A DNA stretch of 51,588 nucleotides from Gallionellales bacterium RIFCSPLOWO2_02_FULL_59_110 (lineage in GTDB: Bacteria; Pseudomonadota; Gammaproteobacteria; Burkholderiales; Gallionellaceae), in contig MGXA01000084.1 in the NCBI GenBank assembly GCA_001801215.1, forward strand, positions 1 to 51,588, given 5' to 3'. The notes below the pieces were generated by a model that did not search any database, had not been told where the DNA came from, and saw nothing but the letters and a program-made list of their open reading frames with translations. Position numbers and translations under genes: made by a program. Below are positions 31,129-41,919 of the stretch, one piece after another. Position 1 is the first letter of the stretch; each line of letters starts with the position of its first letter.

Positions 31129-33249
31129 GTGAAATATCTTAATTTCATCAGCATCCTCGTCGGCGGCACATTGCTGTATCTGTTGTCCAGCAGCAGCGCC
31201 AACACCAAGGTGTTCTCCCTCGATTATTATGTGCTGCTCGGCTTGACCGGCCTGTTTGCGTTGGGCCTGGCGGGATTGGTCGGCTATCAGCTGATGCGCT
31301 TGCGCAGCAAGCTCCGGAGCAAAGTTTTCGGAGCGCGGCTCACGTTGCGCCTGGTAGTATTTTTCACGCTGATCGCCGTGCTGCCCGGTATGCTGGTCTA
31401 TGTGGTGTCGGTAAACTTCCTGGGCAAAAGCATCGAGTCGTGGTTCGACGTGCGCGTCGAAAAGGCGCTGGAGGGCGGGTTGAATCTCGGCAGGAGCGGC
31501 CTCGACAACAGCCTGCAAGAATTGACCAAGAAGACCCAGTTTATTGCCTTGTTGCTGGCGGAAAAGCAACCGGCGCAGTATCAGCACGCGCTGAATCAGG
31601 TGGTGGACGAAAAAATGGCGCAGGAAGCTGCTTTGTTCACCGTCAAGGGAAATGTGGTGGCCTTTGCCTCCAGCGGCAACGCGCTATTGCCGGAGATGCC
31701 GGAAAACGATCTGCTGCGCCTGGCCATGGATAAGGGCGAGTACGCGGTGCTCGACACCTTGCCGGAGAAAGGATTGATGCTCCGCGCGCTGATCGGGGTG
31801 AACTCCAATACGCAGAGCGGCGCGCAATACGTGCTGCAATTCACCCAGCCGGTGCCGAAACAGGTCGAGGCGGATGCGGAAATGGTGCAGGCGGTGTATC
31901 GCGATTATCAGGAATTGACCCTGTCGCGCCTCGGGTTGAAGCGGCTGTATGCGATTACCCTGACCCTGTCGCTGCTGGTGGTGCTGTTGACGGCAGTATC
32001 GGCGGCATTTTTCATCAGCGAGCGGCTGGGTTCCTCGCTGGAAGCGCTCGCGGAAGGCACGCGCGCCGTGGCCCAAGGCGATTTTACCGGCCAATACCCG
32101 GTGCAAAGCAGCGATGAGCTGGGCGCGCTGACCGGCCTGTTTAACCAGATGACGCGCCAGTTGCATGAGGCGAAGCTGGCCAGCGAACAGCAGCAGCGCG
32201 AAGTGGAAAGCGCCAAAGTCCATCTGGAAAGCGTGCTGACCCATCTGTCTTCCGGCGTGCTGGCGCTGGACGATGAGTTGCGCCTGCGCTCGGTGAACAC
32301 CAGCGCGGCGCAAATACTCGGCGTGCCGTTGCAGGAAATGCGGCGCATGTCGCTGGAGCAGATCGCCGAAAAACACAGCCTGCTGAGACCGTTTTGCCGC
32401 ACCATCATGGAGGCTTTCGGCGAGGCGACCAACTGCGAATGGCAGCGCCAGATCGAGCGCCTGAGCAAGAATGGCAACCAGATTCTGCTGATGCGCGGCA
32501 CCCGTTTGCCGCAGGGCGGGGACGCGGGTTATGTGGTCGTGTTCGACGACATCAGCCATCTGTTGAGGACCGAGCGGCAGGCGGCATGGGGCGAGGTGGC
32601 GCGCCGCCTCGCCCACGAAATCAAGAACCCGCTCACTCCGATCCAGCTTTCGGCGGAACGCCTGCAGCACAAGCTCGGCGGCAAGCTCGACAAGGACGAC
32701 GCGCAGCTGTTGCAACGCGCCACTCAGACCATCGTCAGCCAGGTCGGCGCGATGAAGAACATGGTGAGCGATTTTGCTGATTATGCGCGCGGCCCGGCAT
32801 TGAAGCTGACGCGCGTGGACATGCACAAGCTGATCCGCGAAGTGCTGGGTTTGTATGAGGCGAATGCCGCCCCGCAAATATTGCAACTGGAAGCGCCGCG
32901 CAGCGAAGTCAACGGGGACGCGACGCGTTTGCGCCAGGTCATCCACAACCTGCTGCAGAATGCGCAGGATGCGTTGCAGGGCGTCGCGCAACCGCACATA
33001 ACGCTGAGCACCGCAGTGCGGCATGAGGAGATTCACCTGAGCGTCGAGGACAACGGCGCGGGTTTCCCGGAGAGCGTGCTGTCGCGCGCTTTCGAGCCGT
33101 ACATGACGACAAAAACCAAAGGTACCGGCCTGGGGCTGGCAATCGTGAAAAAAATAGTGGAAGAGCATGGCGGCCGCATCGCCATTGAAAATAGCGCAAG
33201 CGGCGGGGCGCGTGTCAATATTCGCCTGCCGCTGGTGGAGGAGGTGTAA
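31129..33249 (+). CDS. ntrY: NtrY-type sensor histidine kinase
   Basis: This is a 706-residue membrane kinase starting at GTG 31129. Three or four N-terminal membrane spans come first (LNFISILVGGTLLYLLS; YYVLLGLTGLFALGLAGLVG; LRLVVFFTLIAVLPGMLVYVV), then a periplasmic segment, another span, a HAMP domain and a PAS domain. The phosphorylated histidine is about H496 in RLAHEIKNPLTPIQLS. The ATPase domain shows EDNGAGFPE and TKGTGLGLAIVKKI. Related NtrY proteins respond to nitrogen or redox state. The stop overlaps the response regulator start by one base. Confidence 0.94.
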   Translation: MKYLNFISILVGGTLLYLLSSSSANTKVFSLDYYVLLGLTGLFALGLAGLVGYQLMRLRSKLRSKVFGARLTLRLVVFFTLIAVLPGMLVYVVSVNFLGKSIESWFDVRVEKALEGGLNLGRSGLDNSLQELTKKTQFIALLLAEKQPAQYQHALNQVVDEKMAQEAALFTVKGNVVAFASSGNALLPEMPENDLLRLAMDKGEYAVLDTLPEKGLMLRALIGVNSNTQSGAQYVLQFTQPVPKQVEADAEMVQAVYRDYQELTLSRLGLKRLYAITLTLSLLVVLLTAVSAAFFISERLGSSLEALAEGTRAVAQGDFTGQYPVQSSDELGALTGLFNQMTRQLHEAKLASEQQQREVESAKVHLESVLTHLSSGVLALDDELRLRSVNTSAAQILGVPLQEMRRMSLEQIAEKHSLLRPFCRTIMEAFGEATNCEWQRQIERLSKNGNQILLMRGTRLPQGGDAGYVVVFDDISHLLRTERQAAWGEVARRLAHEIKNPLTPIQLSAERLQHKLGGKLDKDDAQLLQRATQTIVSQVGAMKNMVSDFADYARGPALKLTRVDMHKLIREVLGLYEANAAPQILQLEAPRSEVNGDATRLRQVIHNLLQNAQDALQGVAQPHITLSTAVRHEEIHLSVEDNGAGFPESVLSRAFEPYMTTKTKGTGLGLAIVKKIVEEHGGRIAIENSASGGARVNIRLPLVEEV

Positions 33250-33899
33250 TGGCAAGCAAACATATTCTGGTGGTGGACGACGAAATGGGAATCCGCGAAT
33301 TGCTGTCGGAAATCCTGTTCGACGAGGGTTATCATGTGCACCTGGCGGAAAATGCGGCGCAGGCGCGCGCTTTCCGCAACGAGCGCGAGCCTGACATGGT
33401 GTTGCTCGACATCTGGATGCCGGACACCGATGGCGTGACCTTGCTCAAGGAATGGGTCGAGCAGGATTTGCTGACCATGCCGGTCGTGATGATGTCGGGG
33501 CACGGCACCATCGAAACGGCGGTCGAGGCGACGCGCATCGGCGCGGTAGATTTCCTGGAAAAACCCATCGCGCTGCAAAAACTGCTCAGCACCATCGCCA
33601 AGGCGCTCAGGGAGGGCGCTCCCCGACCGCCCATTCAACAGGCGGAAGCGCAAAGCCAGAAAATCACCCTGGATATCGACGGGCAGGCGCAACATTTTTC
33701 CCTGCAACTGGACTTGCCGTTGCGCGAAGCGCGCGAGTATTTCGATGCGATCTACTTCGATTACCATTTGCGCAAGGAAGCCGGCAATGTTGCGCGGGTG
33801 GCCGAAAATGTCGGGCTGGAGCGCACCCATCTTTACCGGAAACTCAAGCAACTGGGCATCAAATTCCCGAAAAAGGGCGGCGCGGACGAATCGCAGTAG
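33249..33899 (+). CDS. ntrX: Short NtrX-like response regulator lacking the AAA+ domain
   Basis: This is a 216-residue regulator: a receiver domain with phospho-acceptor D54 (VLLDIWMPDTDG) and K105, a linker, and a C-terminal Fis-type helix-turn-helix (GNVARVAENVGLERTHLYRKLKQLGI). Classical NtrX is about 450 residues with a sigma-54-activating AAA+ domain between these parts; that domain is missing with no sign of deletion scars or frameshift. It should bind DNA but not open sigma-54 promoters. It is coupled to ntrY by TAATG. Confidence 0.9.
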   Translation: MASKHILVVDDEMGIRELLSEILFDEGYHVHLAENAAQARAFRNEREPDMVLLDIWMPDTDGVTLLKEWVEQDLLTMPVVMMSGHGTIETAVEATRIGAVDFLEKPIALQKLLSTIAKALREGAPRPPIQQAEAQSQKITLDIDGQAQHFSLQLDLPLREAREYFDAIYFDYHLRKEAGNVARVAENVGLERTHLYRKLKQLGIKFPKKGGADESQ

Positions 33900-33920
33900 G
33901 ATGCGGCATCGGCGCTGCGG

Positions 33921-33926
33921 TATAAT
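33921..33926 (+). promoter_or_regulatory. Candidate -10 element for the tkt cluster
   Basis: A perfect TATAAT lies 55 bases before the tkt ATG. No good -35 is found 16-18 bases upstream, which would suit a promoter that needs an activator such as a CbbR-type protein. It overlies the end of the ntrX intergenic gap. Confidence 0.4.
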
Positions 33927-33980
33927 TGCCCACCCCCGAACTACATGAACAACCGACAGAATATTCTGGAGATACGGAAA

Positions 33981-35999
33981 ATGGCCGCGACCCGTAACAT
34001 CACACCTCCCAAGTTCAACGACATTACCGGTGCGATCCGGATGTTGGCAGTGGATGCCGTGCAGAAGGCGAATTCCGGGCACCCCGGTGCGCCGATGGGC
34101 ATGGCGGAGATCGCCGACGTGCTGTGGAACCGCCACCTGCGCCACAACCCCGCCAACCCGAAGTGGCCAGACCGCGACCGTTTCATCCTGTCCAACGGCC
34201 ACGGCTCGATGCTGGTTTACGCCTTGCTGCATCTGTCCGGTTACGACCTGCCGATCGAGGAACTGAAGCGCTTCCGCCAGATGCACTCGAAGACACCCGG
34301 TCACCCCGAATACGGCTACACCCCAGGCGTCGAAACCACGGGCGGCCCGCTCGGCCAGGGCATCACCAACGCGGTGGGCATGGCGATGGCGGAAAAGCTG
34401 CTGGCCGCGGAATTCAACAAGCCCGGCCACGAGATCGTCAACCACCACACCTATGTGTTCATGGGCGACGGCTGCATGATGGAAGGCATCTCGCACGAAG
34501 CCTGCGCGCTGGCCGGCACTTGGGGTCTGGGCAAGCTGGTCGCTTTCTGGGACGACAACAACATCTCCATCGACGGCCATGTGGACGGCTGGTTCACCGA
34601 CGACACGCCGAAACGTTTCGAAGCGTATGGCTGGCATGTTGTCGAGGTGCAGGGGCATGACCCGGAAGCGATCGATGCAGCAATCAACGCGGGCAAAAAG
34701 GTCACCGACAAGCCGACGCTGATCTGCTGCAAGACCATCATCGGCGCAGGCTCGCCGAATAAGGCCGACACTCACGACGTGCACGGCGCGGCGCTGGGCA
34801 ACGACGAAGTGGCCGCGACGCGCGAGCACATCGGCTGGAACTATCCGCCGTTCGAAATTCCGCCGCATGTCTACGAAGCCTGGGATGCGCGCACCAAGGG
34901 CGAGGGTCTGGAAAAGCTGTGGAACAACAAGTTTGTCGAGTACCGCAACGCGTTCCCGAAGGAAGCCGCCGAATTCGTGCGCCGCATCAAGGGTGATCTG
35001 CCGTTCAACTGGGCGGCGCATATCGACGCGGCCATCTCCGCCATCGACGCGAAGGCCGAGACTATCGCGACGCGCAAGGCCTCGCAAAACTCTATCAACG
35101 CGCTGGCTCCCGCCTTGCCGGAGTTCCTCGGCGGTTCGGCCGACCTGACCGGCTCCAACCTGACCAACTGGACGGGCTGCAAGCATATCCGTGGCAAGGG
35201 CACCGGCAACTACATCAGCTACGGCGTACGCGAGTTCGGCATGGCGCACATCATGAACGGCATGGCGCTGCACGGCGGTTTTCTGCCGTTCGGCGGCACC
35301 TTCCTGATGTTCTCCGAATACGCGCGCAACGCGCTGCGCATGGCGGCACTGATGAAGCAGCGCGTGATCTACGTGTTCACCCACGATTCCATCGGCCTGG
35401 GCGAAGACGGCCCGACGCACCAGCCGGTCGAACAGACCGCCACGCTGCGCTATATCCCGAACATGGAAGTGTGGCGGCCGTGCGACACGGTCGAATCCGC
35501 CGTTGCCTGGGCTGCCGCAGTCGAGCGCAGGGACGGACCGACCAGCCTGATTTTCAGCCGCCAGAACTTGGCGTTCCAGAAACGCGACACGGTGCAGATC
35601 ATCAGCATCCGCAGGGGCGCTTACGTGCTGTCCGAAGCGCCGGGCGGCAATCCGCAGGCGATCATCATCGCCACCGGCTCGGAAGTGTCGCTGGCGCTGG
35701 AGGCGCAGAAGGCGCTGGCCGCCGAAGGCGTCAACGTGCGCGTGGTGTCGATGCCGTCCACCAATGTTTTCGACAAGCAGGATCCGGCTTACCGGGACAG
35801 CGTACTGCTTCCGGGCGTAAAGCGCGTCGCGGTCGAGGCGGGCGTGACCGGCGGATGGTACAAGTACGTCGGCTTGGACGGCGCGGTGGTGGGGATGGAT
35901 TGTTTCGGCGAATCCGCGCCGGCACCGGAGCTGTTCAAGCACTTCGGCTTTACCGCCGCCAACGTGGTGGCCACGGTGAAAAAAGTTGTCGGCGCATAG
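33981..35999 (+). CDS. tkt: Transketolase
   Basis: This is a 672-residue thiamine-diphosphate enzyme that moves two-carbon units in the Calvin and pentose-phosphate cycles. ATG 33981 is chosen because GGAGA lies 8 bases upstream; ATG 33945 is a longer option. Motifs: [15 protein letters not shown] near the start, the ThDP motif [13 protein letters not shown], and [19 protein letters not shown] in the pyrimidine domain. It heads the gap-pgk-pyk-fba cluster. Confidence 0.97.
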   Translation: MAATRNITPPKFNDITGAIRMLAVDAVQKANSGHPGAPMGMAEIADVLWNRHLRHNPANPKWPDRDRFILSNGHGSMLVYALLHLSGYDLPIEELKRFRQMHSKTPGHPEYGYTPGVETTGGPLGQGITNAVGMAMAEKLLAAEFNKPGHEIVNHHTYVFMGDGCMMEGISHEACALAGTWGLGKLVAFWDDNNISIDGHVDGWFTDDTPKRFEAYGWHVVEVQGHDPEAIDAAINAGKKVTDKPTLICCKTIIGAGSPNKADTHDVHGAALGNDEVAATREHIGWNYPPFEIPPHVYEAWDARTKGEGLEKLWNNKFVEYRNAFPKEAAEFVRRIKGDLPFNWAAHIDAAISAIDAKAETIATRKASQNSINALAPALPEFLGGSADLTGSNLTNWTGCKHIRGKGTGNYISYGVREFGMAHIMNGMALHGGFLPFGGTFLMFSEYARNALRMAALMKQRVIYVFTHDSIGLGEDGPTHQPVEQTATLRYIPNMEVWRPCDTVESAVAWAAAVERRDGPTSLIFSRQNLAFQKRDTVQIISIRRGAYVLSEAPGGNPQAIIIATGSEVSLALEAQKALAAEGVNVRVVSMPSTNVFDKQDPAYRDSVLLPGVKRVAVEAGVTGGWYKYVGLDGAVVGMDCFGESAPAPELFKHFGFTAANVVATVKKVVGA

Positions 36000-36031
36000 C
36001 GCGTGTTTGCCGGGCCGGTAAAAGTTTTTAA

Positions 36032-37051
<1,020 letters not shown>

Positions 37052-37055
37052 CCAT

Positions 37056-37155
37056 GTGAAAAGTGAAATGGGAAACGGGATGCCCACCCGGCGCTATGCG
37101 CCACCCTCCCTGCCGGGAGGGTTACGTTTCACCTTTCACTTTTCCCGTTTCACGT
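37056..37155. repeat. GTGAAA palindromic element, copy 1 (gap-pgk)
   Basis: The 100-base element has a left arm GTGAAAAGTGAAATGGGAAA and a matching right arm TTTCAC...CCCGTTTCAC, with inner hairpins GGCGC-TAT-GCGCC and CCCTCCC-TGCC-GGGAGGG. It fills nearly the whole gap between gap and pgk. A second copy follows pgk (38355-38454). Confidence 0.9.
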
Positions 37156-37171
37156 TTTTATGGAGAAAAAA

Positions 37172-38353
37172 ATGTCCATCATCAAAATGACCGATCTCGA
37201 CCTCAGGGGCAAACGCGTCCTGGTCCGTTCCGACCTCAACGTGCCTGTCAAGGACGGCAAGGTAACTTCCGACGCGCGCATCAGCGCGTCGATGGCGACC
37301 ATCGATGCCGCATTGAAAGCCGGCGCGCGCCTGATGGTGACCTCCCACTTGGGGCGCCCTGAAGAAGGCGTTTATTCCGAAGAAAACTCGCTCAAGCCGG
37401 TGGCGCATGTCATCGCCGACAAGCTGGGCAAACCGGTGCGCCTGATCCGCGACTGGATCGACGGCGGTTTCGACGTTGCCGAGGGCGAACTGGTATTGCT
37501 GGAAAACTGCCGCTTCAACAAGGGCGAGAAGAAAAACGTCGAAGAAACCGCAAAAAAATACGCGGCCCTGTGCGACGTGTTTGTTATGGACGCTTTCGGC
37601 ACGGCGCACCGCGCCGAGGCCTCGACCCACGGCGTGGCGAAATACGCGCCCGTGGCGGCGGCGGGTATCCTGCTCATGGAGGAGCTGGACGCGCTGTCCA
37701 AGGCGCTGCTCAATCCGGCTCGCCCGATGGTGGCCATCGTCGGCGGCAGCAAGGTGTCCACCAAGCTGACCGTACTGGAATCGCTGGCCGAGAAGTGCGA
37801 GCAACTGGTGGTCGGCGGCGGCATCGCCAACACCTTCCTCAAGGCGGCAGGCAAGAACGTCGGCAAATCGCTGTGCGAGGACGATCTGGTGCCGACCGCA
37901 CAGGCGCTGATGGGCAAGATGCAGGAACGCGGCGCATCCATTCCGATTGCTGTGGACGTGGTTGTCGGCAAGAAATTCGACGCCAACGAACCGGCGGTGT
38001 TGAAGAGCGCCGACGAAGTTTCCGACGACGACATGATCTTCGACATCGGCCCGCAGTCCGCGCAGCAACTGGCCGACATCATCATGAAGGCCGGCACGGT
38101 GGTGTGGAACGGCCCGGTCGGGGTGTTCGAGTTCGACCAGTTCGGCGAAGGCACCAAAAAGATCGCGACGGCCATTGCGGAGACCCGGGCATTCACGCTG
38201 GCGGGCGGCGGCGACACCATCGCCGCTATCCAGAAATACGGCATCTACGACAAAGTGTCGTACATCTCCACCGCGGGCGGCGCGTTCCTGGAATTCCTCG
38301 AGGGCAAAAAACTTCCCGCCGTGGAAATTTTGGAACAACGCGCCGACCAATAA
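37172..38353 (+). CDS. pgk: Phosphoglycerate kinase
   Basis: This is a 393-residue enzyme. ATG 37172 follows GGAGA by 5 bases; an in-frame ATG at 37160 lies before that site and is less likely. Family motifs: [12 protein letters not shown] near the N-terminus, [10 protein letters not shown], and the nucleotide-binding [13 protein letters not shown] region. It is bracketed by the two GTGAAA elements within the Calvin/glycolysis cluster. Confidence 0.97.
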   Translation: MSIIKMTDLDLRGKRVLVRSDLNVPVKDGKVTSDARISASMATIDAALKAGARLMVTSHLGRPEEGVYSEENSLKPVAHVIADKLGKPVRLIRDWIDGGFDVAEGELVLLENCRFNKGEKKNVEETAKKYAALCDVFVMDAFGTAHRAEASTHGVAKYAPVAAAGILLMEELDALSKALLNPARPMVAIVGGSKVSTKLTVLESLAEKCEQLVVGGGIANTFLKAAGKNVGKSLCEDDLVPTAQALMGKMQERGASIPIAVDVVVGKKFDANEPAVLKSADEVSDDDMIFDIGPQSAQQLADIIMKAGTVVWNGPVGVFEFDQFGEGTKKIATAIAETRAFTLAGGGDTIAAIQKYGIYDKVSYISTAGGAFLEFLEGKKLPAVEILEQRADQ

Positions 38354-38354
38354 C

Positions 38355-38454
38355 GTGAAAAGTGAAAGGTGAAAAGTGATGCCCACCCGGCGCTACGCGC
38401 CACCCTCCCTGCCGTGAGGGTTACGTTTCACATTTCTCGTTTCACATTTCACGT
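38355..38454. repeat. GTGAAA palindromic element, copy 2 (pgk-pyk)
   Basis: The same 100-base design as 37056-37155: a shared core GATGCCCACCCGGCGCTA...GCGCCACCCTCCCTGCCG, followed by GAGGGTTACGTTTCAC, and flanked by GTGAAA/TTTCAC arms. The arms differ between copies, but complementarity within each copy is kept. It begins one base after the pgk stop. Confidence 0.9.
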
Positions 38455-38472
38455 TCAATAGATAAAGATCAA

Positions 38473-39915
38473 ATGTTGCGCAGAACCAAAATCGTCGCAA
38501 CGCTGGGCCCCGCTTCCAACGATCCCAAAATCCTTGAGCGGATGATTCACGCAGGGGTCGATCTGGTGCGGATGAATTTCTCGCATGGCACGGTACAGGA
38601 TCATGTGCAGCGCGCCGAGAAGGTGCGTGTAGCGGCAGCGATTGTGGGGCGCACCGTGGGCATTCTCGCCGACCTGCAGGGCCCGAAGATTCGTGTTGGC
38701 AAGTTCGAGAACGGCAAGATCGTCCTAGACAAGGGCGATATTTTCATCCTCGATGCCGCGCTGGACGGATTGGGCAACCGGGAACGCGTCGGGCTGGATT
38801 ACAAAGAGCTGCCCAACGACGTCAGCAAGGGCTCGGTGCTGCTGCTCAACGACGGCATGTTGGAGTTCGATGTCGTCGAAGTCAAAGGCCAAGAGATAAT
38901 TTGCCGGGTGATGCGCGGCGGTGTGCTGTCCAACAACAAGGGCATCAACCGCAAGGGCGGCGGCCTGACCGCACCCGCCCTGACCAGCAAGGACAAGGAG
39001 GACATCAAGACTGCCGCCCTGCTCAAGGCCGATTATCTGGCGGTATCTTTTCCGCGCAGCGGCGACGACATGCGCCTGGCTCGCGAACTGATGCACGCGG
39101 CGGGCGGCAAAAGCATGCTGATGGCCAAGATCGAGCGCGCCGAGGCGATCCCTGCCCTGGCAGATATCATCGACGCGTCGGATGCGATCATGGTGGCGCG
39201 CGGCGATTTGAGCGTCGAGGTCGGCGATGCCGCCGTGCCCGGTTTGCAAAAGAAGATGATCAAGATGGCGCGCGCAAAGAACCGCCTGGTGATCACCGCC
39301 ACGCAGATGATGGAGTCGATGATTACGGCGCCTATTCCAACAAGGGCGGAAGTTTCCGATGTGGCCAACGCCGTGCTGGACGGCACGGACGCGGTGATGC
39401 TCTCGGCGGAGACGGCGGTCGGCGATTACCCGGTGGAAACCATCGAAGCGATGGCGCGCATCTGCCTCAAGGCAGAGCGCGAGGTGGAAGAGAACGTGTT
39501 CGACCGCCGCGTTATCCAGCAAAAATTCACGCGCATCGACCAGTCGATCGCGATGTCCGCGCTGTTTGCCGCGTCGCATTTCAAGGTCAAGGCCATTATC
39601 GCCTTGACCCAGTCCGGCTCGACCCCGCTTTGGATGTCGCGTGTGAATGCCGGTGTGCCGATATTCGCGCTGACCCCGCTGCCGGAAACGCTGAGCAAGG
39701 TGACCTTATTCAGCGGTGTGCACCCCATCGCCTTCCATTCCAAGGCAAGGGGGCAGGCGGAAGAATGGCACCAGATCGAGGCGAAGCTCCTGGAGCTGGG
39801 CCTGGTCAAGGAGGGCGACATGGTGGTGATGACCATCGGCGAAGCAATGGGCAAATCGGGGCACACCAACACGATGAAGATCATGCGCGTCGGGGATCAC
39901 CGTAAAGCACTGTAG
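38473..39915 (+). CDS. pyk: Pyruvate kinase
   Basis: This 480-residue enzyme forms pyruvate and ATP from phosphoenolpyruvate. It opens RRTKIVATLGPASNDP; the active-site region reads MLMAKIERAEAIPALADII with the lysine and metal ligands, and ATQMMESMITAPIPTRAEVSD follows. Its position between pgk and the Calvin-type aldolase is the arrangement of several autotrophic betaproteobacteria. Confidence 0.96.
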   Translation: MLRRTKIVATLGPASNDPKILERMIHAGVDLVRMNFSHGTVQDHVQRAEKVRVAAAIVGRTVGILADLQGPKIRVGKFENGKIVLDKGDIFILDAALDGLGNRERVGLDYKELPNDVSKGSVLLLNDGMLEFDVVEVKGQEIICRVMRGGVLSNNKGINRKGGGLTAPALTSKDKEDIKTAALLKADYLAVSFPRSGDDMRLARELMHAAGGKSMLMAKIERAEAIPALADIIDASDAIMVARGDLSVEVGDAAVPGLQKKMIKMARAKNRLVITATQMMESMITAPIPTRAEVSDVANAVLDGTDAVMLSAETAVGDYPVETIEAMARICLKAEREVEENVFDRRVIQQKFTRIDQSIAMSALFAASHFKVKAIIALTQSGSTPLWMSRVNAGVPIFALTPLPETLSKVTLFSGVHPIAFHSKARGQAEEWHQIEAKLLELGLVKEGDMVVMTIGEAMGKSGHTNTMKIMRVGDHRKAL

Positions 39916-39916
39916 A

Positions 39917-39952
39917 TCGGGCTTTAGCCCGACATGTCGGGTTGAAACCCGA
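39917..39952. repeat. Two tandem hairpins after pyk
   Basis: TCGGGCTTTAGCCCGA (39917-39932) and TCGGGTTGAAACCCGA (39937-39952) are consecutive stem-loops beginning 2 bases after the pyk stop. There is no U-tract, so they look like a REP element rather than an intrinsic terminator, though they may protect the 3' end of the mRNA. Confidence 0.75.
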
Positions 39953-40000
39953 CCTGCAAAGGTTTGCGCATAAGTACCGTCAAGAACGAAACACTACACT

Positions 40001-40051
40001 AGTCGTTAGTAAAAACAAAACCCGCGTAGCGGATCATGCCAACTAACGACT
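40001..40051. repeat. Inverted repeat upstream of fba
   Basis: AGTCGTTAGT (40001-40010) and ACTAACGACT (40042-40051) are perfect 10-base inverted repeats around an inner CCGCGTAGCGG hairpin. The direct echo ACTAATGACTACC follows. The unit is 25-35 bases before the fba ribosome site. Confidence 0.7.
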
Positions 40052-40086
40052 AATGACTACCAACTGATTTTTAAGAGGAGAAAAAA

Positions 40087-41151
40087 ATGCCACTCGTATC
40101 TATGCGTCAACTGCTCGATCATGCGGCGGAGCACGGCTATGGCCTGCCCGCCTTCAACGTCAACAACCTGGAACAGGTCAAGGCCATCATGGAAGCGGCA
40201 GACGAGACCAACAGCCCGGTCATCATGCAGGGCTCTGCGGGCGCGCGCAAATATGCCGGCGAAGCCTTCCTGCGCCACCTCATCGAGGCGGCGGTGGAAG
40301 CCTACCCGCACATTCCGGTGGTGATGCACCAGGATCACGGCGCTTCCCCGGCAGTCTGCATCCAGGCGATCAAGTCCGGCTTCTCCAGCGTGATGATGGA
40401 CGGCTCGCTGATGACCGACGGCAAGACGCCATCGAGCTTCGAATACAACGTCAACGTCACCCGCAACGTGGTGGAAATGTCCCATGCGGTCGGCGTTTCG
40501 GTCGAGGGCGAACTGGGCTGCCTCGGCTCGCTGGAGTCCGGCAAGGGCGAAAAGGAGGACGGCCACGGCGCGGAAGGCGCGCTGAGCCACGACCAGTTGC
40601 TCACCGATCCGAACGAGGCCGCCGAATTCGTCAAGGCCACCCAGGTGGACGCGCTGGCGATCGCGATCGGCACCTCGCACGGCGCCTACAAATTCACCCG
40701 CCCACCCACCGGCGCGGTGCTGCGCATTGACCGCATCAAGGAAATCCACGCGCGCATCCCCAACACCCATCTGGTGATGCACGGCTCGTCTTCCGTGCCG
40801 CAGGAATGGCTCAAGGTCATCAACGAGTTCGGCGGCGCGATGGGCGAGACCTACGGTGTGCCGGTCGAAGAAATCGTCGAAGGCATCAAGCACGGCGTGC
40901 GCAAAGTCAACATCGACACCGACCTGCGCATGGCATCGACCGGCGCGACGCGCCGTTACCTCGCGCAGAACCCCAAGGACTTCGACCCGCGCAAGTTTCT
41001 CGCCGCCACCACCAAGGCGATGAAGGAAATCTGCAAGGCGCGCTATGAAGCCTTCGGTACAGCCGGTCAGGCCGCGAAAATCAAACCGGTCTCGCTGGAT
41101 GCGATGGCCGGTCGTTACGCCAAGGGCGAGCTGAACGCGGTCGTCAGGTAA
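40087..41151 (+). CDS. fba: Fructose-bisphosphate aldolase, class II, Calvin-cycle subtype
   Basis: This is a 354-residue zinc enzyme that joins triose phosphates (also making sedoheptulose bisphosphate in the Calvin cycle). An AGAGGAG ribosome site precedes the ATG. Motifs: [17 protein letters not shown], the metal-binding [17 protein letters not shown], and [13 protein letters not shown]. The long DPREFL-type C-terminus is that of the CbbA/Calvin subtype. It ends the tkt cluster. No RuBisCO is in the window. Confidence 0.96.
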   Translation: MPLVSMRQLLDHAAEHGYGLPAFNVNNLEQVKAIMEAADETNSPVIMQGSAGARKYAGEAFLRHLIEAAVEAYPHIPVVMHQDHGASPAVCIQAIKSGFSSVMMDGSLMTDGKTPSSFEYNVNVTRNVVEMSHAVGVSVEGELGCLGSLESGKGEKEDGHGAEGALSHDQLLTDPNEAAEFVKATQVDALAIAIGTSHGAYKFTRPPTGAVLRIDRIKEIHARIPNTHLVMHGSSSVPQEWLKVINEFGGAMGETYGVPVEEIVEGIKHGVRKVNIDTDLRMASTGATRRYLAQNPKDFDPRKFLAATTKAMKEICKARYEAFGTAGQAAKIKPVSLDAMAGRYAKGELNAVVR

Positions 41152-41333
41152 TCGGCACCAGCACCCTTGAGCGCCTCCGTCCGGCCAACCGGGACAGGCT
41201 CGGCAATACGCTACGCTATCCATTGCCCGGTCAGAATCGAATCGGTACAGGTGATCGCATTTCTTTCGGTGCCAACAATTTTGTCATGTCAAGCCGACAT
41301 TGACTTTATGTAATCGTCGGCTACAGTTTGCGT

Positions 41334-41630
41334 ATGTTCTCAATAAGACGTACCGACGAATTTAATGACTGGGTCAACGGTATTCGTGATGGCCTCACGC
41401 AACGCCGTTTAGTGAAGCGTTTGCGCAAGGCCGCGCTGGGCAAACTGGGTGATGTCTCACCCGTTGGCGGTGGTGTATTCTAGATGCGAGAACACTTCGG
41501 GCCGGGCTGGCGCATGTACTATATTCAACGCGGTTCGGTGCTGATTGTGATGCTGGGCGGCGGTGATAAATCCGCACAGGCTGCCGATATTGCCAAGGCC
41601 GAGAAACTCGCGGCAATGATTGAGGAGTAA
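41334..41630 (+). pseudogene. RelE/HigB-type toxin gene broken by an in-frame TAG
   Basis: The frame from ATG 41334 reads MFSIRRTDEFNDWVNGIRD, GDVSPVGGGVF, then TAG at 41481-41483, then continues in the same frame MREHFGPGWRMYYIQRG, VIVMLGGGDKSAQ, DIAKAEKLA to TAA at 41628. Joined, it is a complete 98-residue addiction-module killer (TIGR02683 pattern: FTEWL..., GDVKPVG.GV.ELR.HFGPGYRVYY, L.GGDKSSQ..DI..A). A single base change explains the stop. The 3' half could still be translated from ATG 41484. Confidence 0.85.
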
Positions 41631-41633
41631 ACC

Positions 41634-41714
41634 ATGACCAAAAAAACCCACATTGCCGATCTGCCAGATTTTGATGCTGCCGAGTATCTCGATAACGAGC
41701 AGGCGATTGCGTGA
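41634..41714 (+). pseudogene. Truncated antitoxin of the same module
   Basis: From ATG 41634, three bases after the toxin stop, the frame reads MTKKTHIADLPDFDAAEYLD, then NEQAIA, and stops at TGA 41712. The FDAAEYLD...IA start is that of the matching antidote family (about 95-100 residues with a helix-turn-helix), but the whole DNA-binding part is gone. The attC-like site begins 17 bases later, so the loss may have come with cassette rearrangement. Confidence 0.75.
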
Positions 41715-41730
41715 ATCCACGTGGCTAACA

Positions 41731-41791
41731 GCCTAACATGGCGCTCAAACGAGACTGCGCAAAAGCGCAGCCCCTTAGCTCCACGTCATGT
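41731..41791 (+). other. attC-like integron recombination site 1 (degenerate right core)
   Basis: R''-like GCCTAAC (41731-41737, a full match to RYYYAAC) is followed by ATGGCGCTCAA, a central TGCGC-AAAA-GCGCA hairpin and CCCCTTAGCTCCACG. The right arm is the near reverse complement of the left. The expected GTTAGGC is replaced by GTCATGT, so the site is probably inactive. It is in the right place and orientation for the 3' end of the toxin-antitoxin cassette. Confidence 0.7.
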
Positions 41792-41919
41792 GCTTCCCAT
41801 AGACGTACCTAGCCACAGTTGCCGCTCCCAAAACAGCGACCTGTCCTGGGGCAATATTCAATCGGCACTAACAATTGGTCTTACAACTGATGATCTGCTC
41901 AAGCAAAGATAGCCGCCAA

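Noticed and set aside
41310..41331. TTGACT-N16-TACAGT promoter before the decayed toxin
   Set aside because: The resulting transcript would start almost on the ATG; the match may be chance in a decayed region.
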